NCBI GenBank assembly: GCA_040218045.1
Contig: JAVJQA010000044.1
Coordinates: forward strand, 1 to 64,000
Origin: Marinoscillum sp040218045
GTDB lineage: Bacteria > Bacteroidota > Bacteroidia > Cytophagales > Cyclobacteriaceae
Direction: 5' to 3'
Length of the DNA stretch: 64,000 nt
Numbering within the stretch: the first letter of the stretch is position 1; every line of letters begins with the position of its first letter. Made by a program: the position numbers and the translations under genes. This document shows positions 61,927 through 64,000 of this stretch, piece by piece. The notes beneath the pieces are model-generated. The model ran no database searches. It was not told where the DNA came from and saw nothing but the letters and a program-made list of their open reading frames with translations.

Positions 61927-63273
61927 TTAAACGGTCTGACTAAAACGGGTGATCTTCTGATGGTTCCACAGTCGGGTATCTAATGCCATGCAGATGTTGC
62001 GAATGAAAGGGCGTCCAGTAGGAGTGACAGTAATTTTTTCTTCACTCCAGGTGATAAGTCCATCCATTTCCAATTCGTTAAGAAGATCAACATTGAAACC
62101 GATACCGATTTCGAGTAATTCAGAGCTTGACCATGATGTTTCGAATCGGCACATGAGATTTAGAATGTGTCTCCTTATGCGCAAATCCTCATGAGTCAAT
62201 TGATGACCTTTCATAATTGGAAACTCATTTTGGTCAAGTTTTTCGTAATATTTAGAAATCATTTTTTGGTTTTGGCTGAAAGCAGTCCAGCTATCACTGA
62301 TAGAGCTCATACCCAGACCGATCAGTAAGTCAGTGTCCTGGGTTGTGTAACCCATGAAGTTTCGGTGTAACATTCCCCGGTCATAGGCTTCATAGAGCCG
62401 ATCGGTGGATGTAGCAAAATGATCCATACCTATATCATTGTATCCTGCGGCTCCAAACATGCGCTTTCCAAGTCTATAAAGTGAAGACCGTTCTTCCGGA
62501 TTTGGTAAAAATTGTTCAAAAGAAGTCTGAGCAGCCTTTACCCAGGGGACATGCGCATATCCGTAAAAGGCAATTCTTGAGGGTTGCAGCGCGATTGTCT
62601 TTTCGATAGTGTCAGCAAGGGTAACCTCGTTTTGTTTGGGCAGTCCATAGATGAGATCAAAATTGATGCTGGTGAATCCATGTTTCCTGGCCAGGTCAGT
62701 TACTTTTTGAACCTGTGCATAGTTTTGAACGCGATTGATAGTTTTCTGTACTTCCGGATCAAAATCCTGGATTCCCAGACTAATTCTTTTGAAACCTAAA
62801 CCACTCAAGGTTTTCAGGTGTTCTTCGGTGGTGTTGTTGGGGTGACCTTCGAATCCAAACTCAAAGTTCTCGGCCAGAGTAGCTCCATCAAGCAATCCGT
62901 CAACTAATTTCTTAAGATTTTTAGGAGAAAAGAAAGTAGGAGTGCCGCCTCCCAGGTGAATCTCTTTAATGATTGGCTGACTACCAAAGGTTGCCAGATA
63001 CATTCGCCATTCTTTCAGGAGGTAGCTAATGTATCTGGGCTCTACCTCATGATTTTTGGTGATTCTTGTCGTGCAGCCACAGTAGGTGCAGAGGCTTTCA
63101 CAAAAGGGCAAATGAATATAAATGCTGATTTCCTTACCGCTTCTCCAAAAACCATCTTTTATAGATTGAATCCATTGAGGTTGGGTATGCTCATCAGACT
63201 CCCAGAAAGGAACTGTTGGGTAACTCGTATATCTGGGGCCGGGTACATTGTATTTTCTGATCAGGTTCTCCAT
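61927..63273 (-). CDS. hemN: oxygen-independent coproporphyrinogen III oxidase
   Basis: 448 residues, HemN length. Radical SAM enzyme that makes protoporphyrinogen IX without oxygen. The [4Fe-4S] motif HLPFCESLCTYCGCTT is near residue 56, GGGTPTF near 110 and YGLPKQ near 214; C-terminal HemN domain from residue about 370. The start YNVPGPRYTSYPTVPFW is typical of HemN rather than HemW. An Fnr-like site precedes it, and a Crp-family gene lies upstream on the same strand. Confidence 0.97.
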   Translation of the reverse strand: MENLIRKYNVPGPRYTSYPTVPFWESDEHTQPQWIQSIKDGFWRSGKEISIYIHLPFCESLCTYCGCTTRITKNHEVEPRYISYLLKEWRMYLATFGSQPIIKEIHLGGGTPTFFSPKNLKKLVDGLLDGATLAENFEFGFEGHPNNTTEEHLKTLSGLGFKRISLGIQDFDPEVQKTINRVQNYAQVQKVTDLARKHGFTSINFDLIYGLPKQNEVTLADTIEKTIALQPSRIAFYGYAHVPWVKAAQTSFEQFLPNPEERSSLYRLGKRMFGAAGYNDIGMDHFATSTDRLYEAYDRGMLHRNFMGYTTQDTDLLIGLGMSSISDSWTAFSQNQKMISKYYEKLDQNEFPIMKGHQLTHEDLRIRRHILNLMCRFETSWSSSELLEIGIGFNVDLLNELEMDGLITWSEEKITVTPTGRPFIRNICMALDTRLWNHQKITRFSQTV

Positions 63274-63307
63274 GAAACAAAGAAACTGACATGGCTCCAG
63301 CCATCAT

Positions 63308-63321
63308 ATGATATTTGTCAA
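63308..63321. promoter_or_regulatory. Crp/Fnr-type site upstream of hemN
   Basis: Read on the minus strand, TTGACAAATATCAT differs from TTGAT-N4-ATCAA at two positions. Centred 41 bases before the hemN ATG, a spacing suited to activation if the start site is near the gene. Anaerobic induction of hemN by Fnr is known in other bacteria. Confidence 0.6.
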
Positions 63322-63334
63322 TGTCCTTACTGAC

Positions 63335-64000
63335 TTAAAACCTTACAGCTCCTAGTTTTTCAGGCTCAAGAATGTATATGGTACTGCCTTCTATTTTGAT
63401 ATATCCATCTTTTTTGAATTCTGAAAGCATCCTGATCACAGACTCAGTAGCGGTGCCTACCATGCTTGCCAGATCGGCCCGGGAGACATCAAACTTGGTG
63501 TTTTCTACAGCGCCGTATGTAGCATAAAGTTTCATTAGCGAATCGGCTGTTCTTTTCCTCACCGTATCGTAGGCCATTTCCATCAAGCTTGATTCTTTAT
63601 CAATCAGGTTTTTGGAAAGCATCTTGATAAATTGTCCTGAGACTTCCCGGTTTTGAAAAACCAGGTCCTGAAACTCTTTTCGGGGTATGAGGATGACTTC
63701 CGTATCTTCCAGGGCTTGTGCAAATTCTGTTCTGTCAGAGTCTTGGATCAGGGCTTTTTCACCAAGGAAAGACCCATCTGTAAGAATATCTATGATGAAC
63801 TCTTTGCCATCAGTATTGATCTGATAAACCTTGACTTTACCTGTTTTGATCTTATAGGCATAAGAAGCAAAATCCCCCTGGCGATAGAGTATGTCTTTCT
63901 TTTTGAACTTTCGGGTTTTACTGGTGCTTTCCAGGTTTTCGAGCTCCGCATAATTCCTTGCATGCTGTAAAAAATCAGAAAGCTCATTTTGAGAAGAGAG
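63335..64000 (-). CDS. Crp/Fnr-family transcriptional regulator (5' end beyond window)
   Basis: The frame stays open to the window edge, so the N-terminus is missing; 221 residues are visible. A cNMP-binding-like domain runs from KFKKKDILYRQGD to VILIPRKEF, with GSFLGEKALIQDSDRTEF in place of a phosphate-binding cassette. A C-terminal winged helix follows, with recognition helix VSRADLASMVGTATESVIRML. The Glu and Arg of the Crp/Fnr E-x-x-x-R motif are kept; the Ser/Gly between them is Ile. No Cys is visible for an iron-sulfur cluster. The first visible residues (NELSDFLQHARNYAELENL) resemble the linker of response-regulator/Crp fusions, so a receiver domain may precede. Confidence 0.88.
   Translation of the reverse strand, partial: LSSQNELSDFLQHARNYAELENLESTSKTRKFKKKDILYRQGDFASYAYKIKTGKVKVYQINTDGKEFIIDILTDGSFLGEKALIQDSDRTEFAQALEDTEVILIPRKEFQDLVFQNREVSGQFIKMLSKNLIDKESSLMEMAYDTVRKRTADSLMKLYATYGAVENTKFDVSRADLASMVGTATESVIRMLSEFKKDGYIKIEGSTIYILEPEKLGAVRF

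Noticed and set aside
1..64000. CRISPR array, tRNA, rRNA, prophage or integrative element
   Set aside because: I saw no regularly spaced repeats, cloverleaf with CCA-type ends, rRNA segments, integrase, phage structural genes or conjugation genes in the window.

Overview
The window reads as chromosomal sequence from a marine-type Bacteroidota bacterium, most likely order Cytophagales. The basis is a dense set of families typical of that phylum (DUF3667, DUF3822, DUF4159, DUF4296, DUF4905, DUF6435, BatA/BatD proteins, a SusC-type TonB receptor, a C-terminal type IX secretion signal). Other support is the near absence of Shine-Dalgarno sequences, several TAnnTTTG promoter boxes, many ATGA/TAATG gene overlaps and a moderate-to-low GC content. 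I see no rRNA, tRNA, CRISPR array, insertion sequence or prophage.

Layout. 0-0.7 kb: two small overlapping unknown genes. 0.7-4.35 kb: a secreted TPR-CHAT (caspase-like) protein with an outer-membrane beta-barrel. 4.4-4.5 kb: a 122-bp nested inverted repeat. 4.7-11.8 kb: lipoproteins, DUF4159, a HAD phosphatase, a PafA-like alkaline phosphatase and a GH63-like glucosidase. 11.9-16.6 kb: guaA, an LpoA-like TPR/periplasmic-binding protein and hemL. 16.6-23.1 kb: a glycosyltransferase and a coupled operon nfeD-kdsB-small membrane protein-DUF3667-membrane MutS-like ATPase. 23.2-34.8 kb: housekeeping and conserved hypothetical genes (LysM protein, pyrE, two Nudix enzymes, coaD, YggS, GH3-like, LysE, pentapeptide protein). 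34.8-41.1 kb: DUF885 peptidase, aldo/keto reductase, a second DUF3667 protein and a DUF58-BatD-BatA set. 41.2-45.8 kb: DUF4296 lipoprotein, mutS2, a cytochrome-b5-like protein, a MurK/NagK-like kinase and murQ, all overlapping or abutting. 46.1-53.1 kb: TonB-dependent receptor, surface lipoprotein and a type IX-secreted endonuclease I, a plausible extracellular-DNA utilisation locus. 53.2-56.8 kb: unknown protein, orphan ParA, SprT-like protein and DEAD-box helicase. 56.9-64 kb: TonB-like protein, acetyl-CoA hydrolase/transferase family enzyme, YceI-porin-YceI, hemN and a Crp-family regulator cut by the window edge.

The most notable pattern is in the last 7 kb. Four inverted repeats of the form WTGAY-N4-RTCAW, the Crp/Fnr architecture, lie upstream of the TonB-like gene, the CoA-transferase gene, the yceI-porin pair and hemN, next to the Crp-family gene itself. 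The visible N-terminal part of that regulator resembles the linker of receiver-domain/Crp fusions, so this may be a local regulon for low-oxygen or redox adaptation. All functional statements come from reading translated sequence by eye; no similarity search was run.
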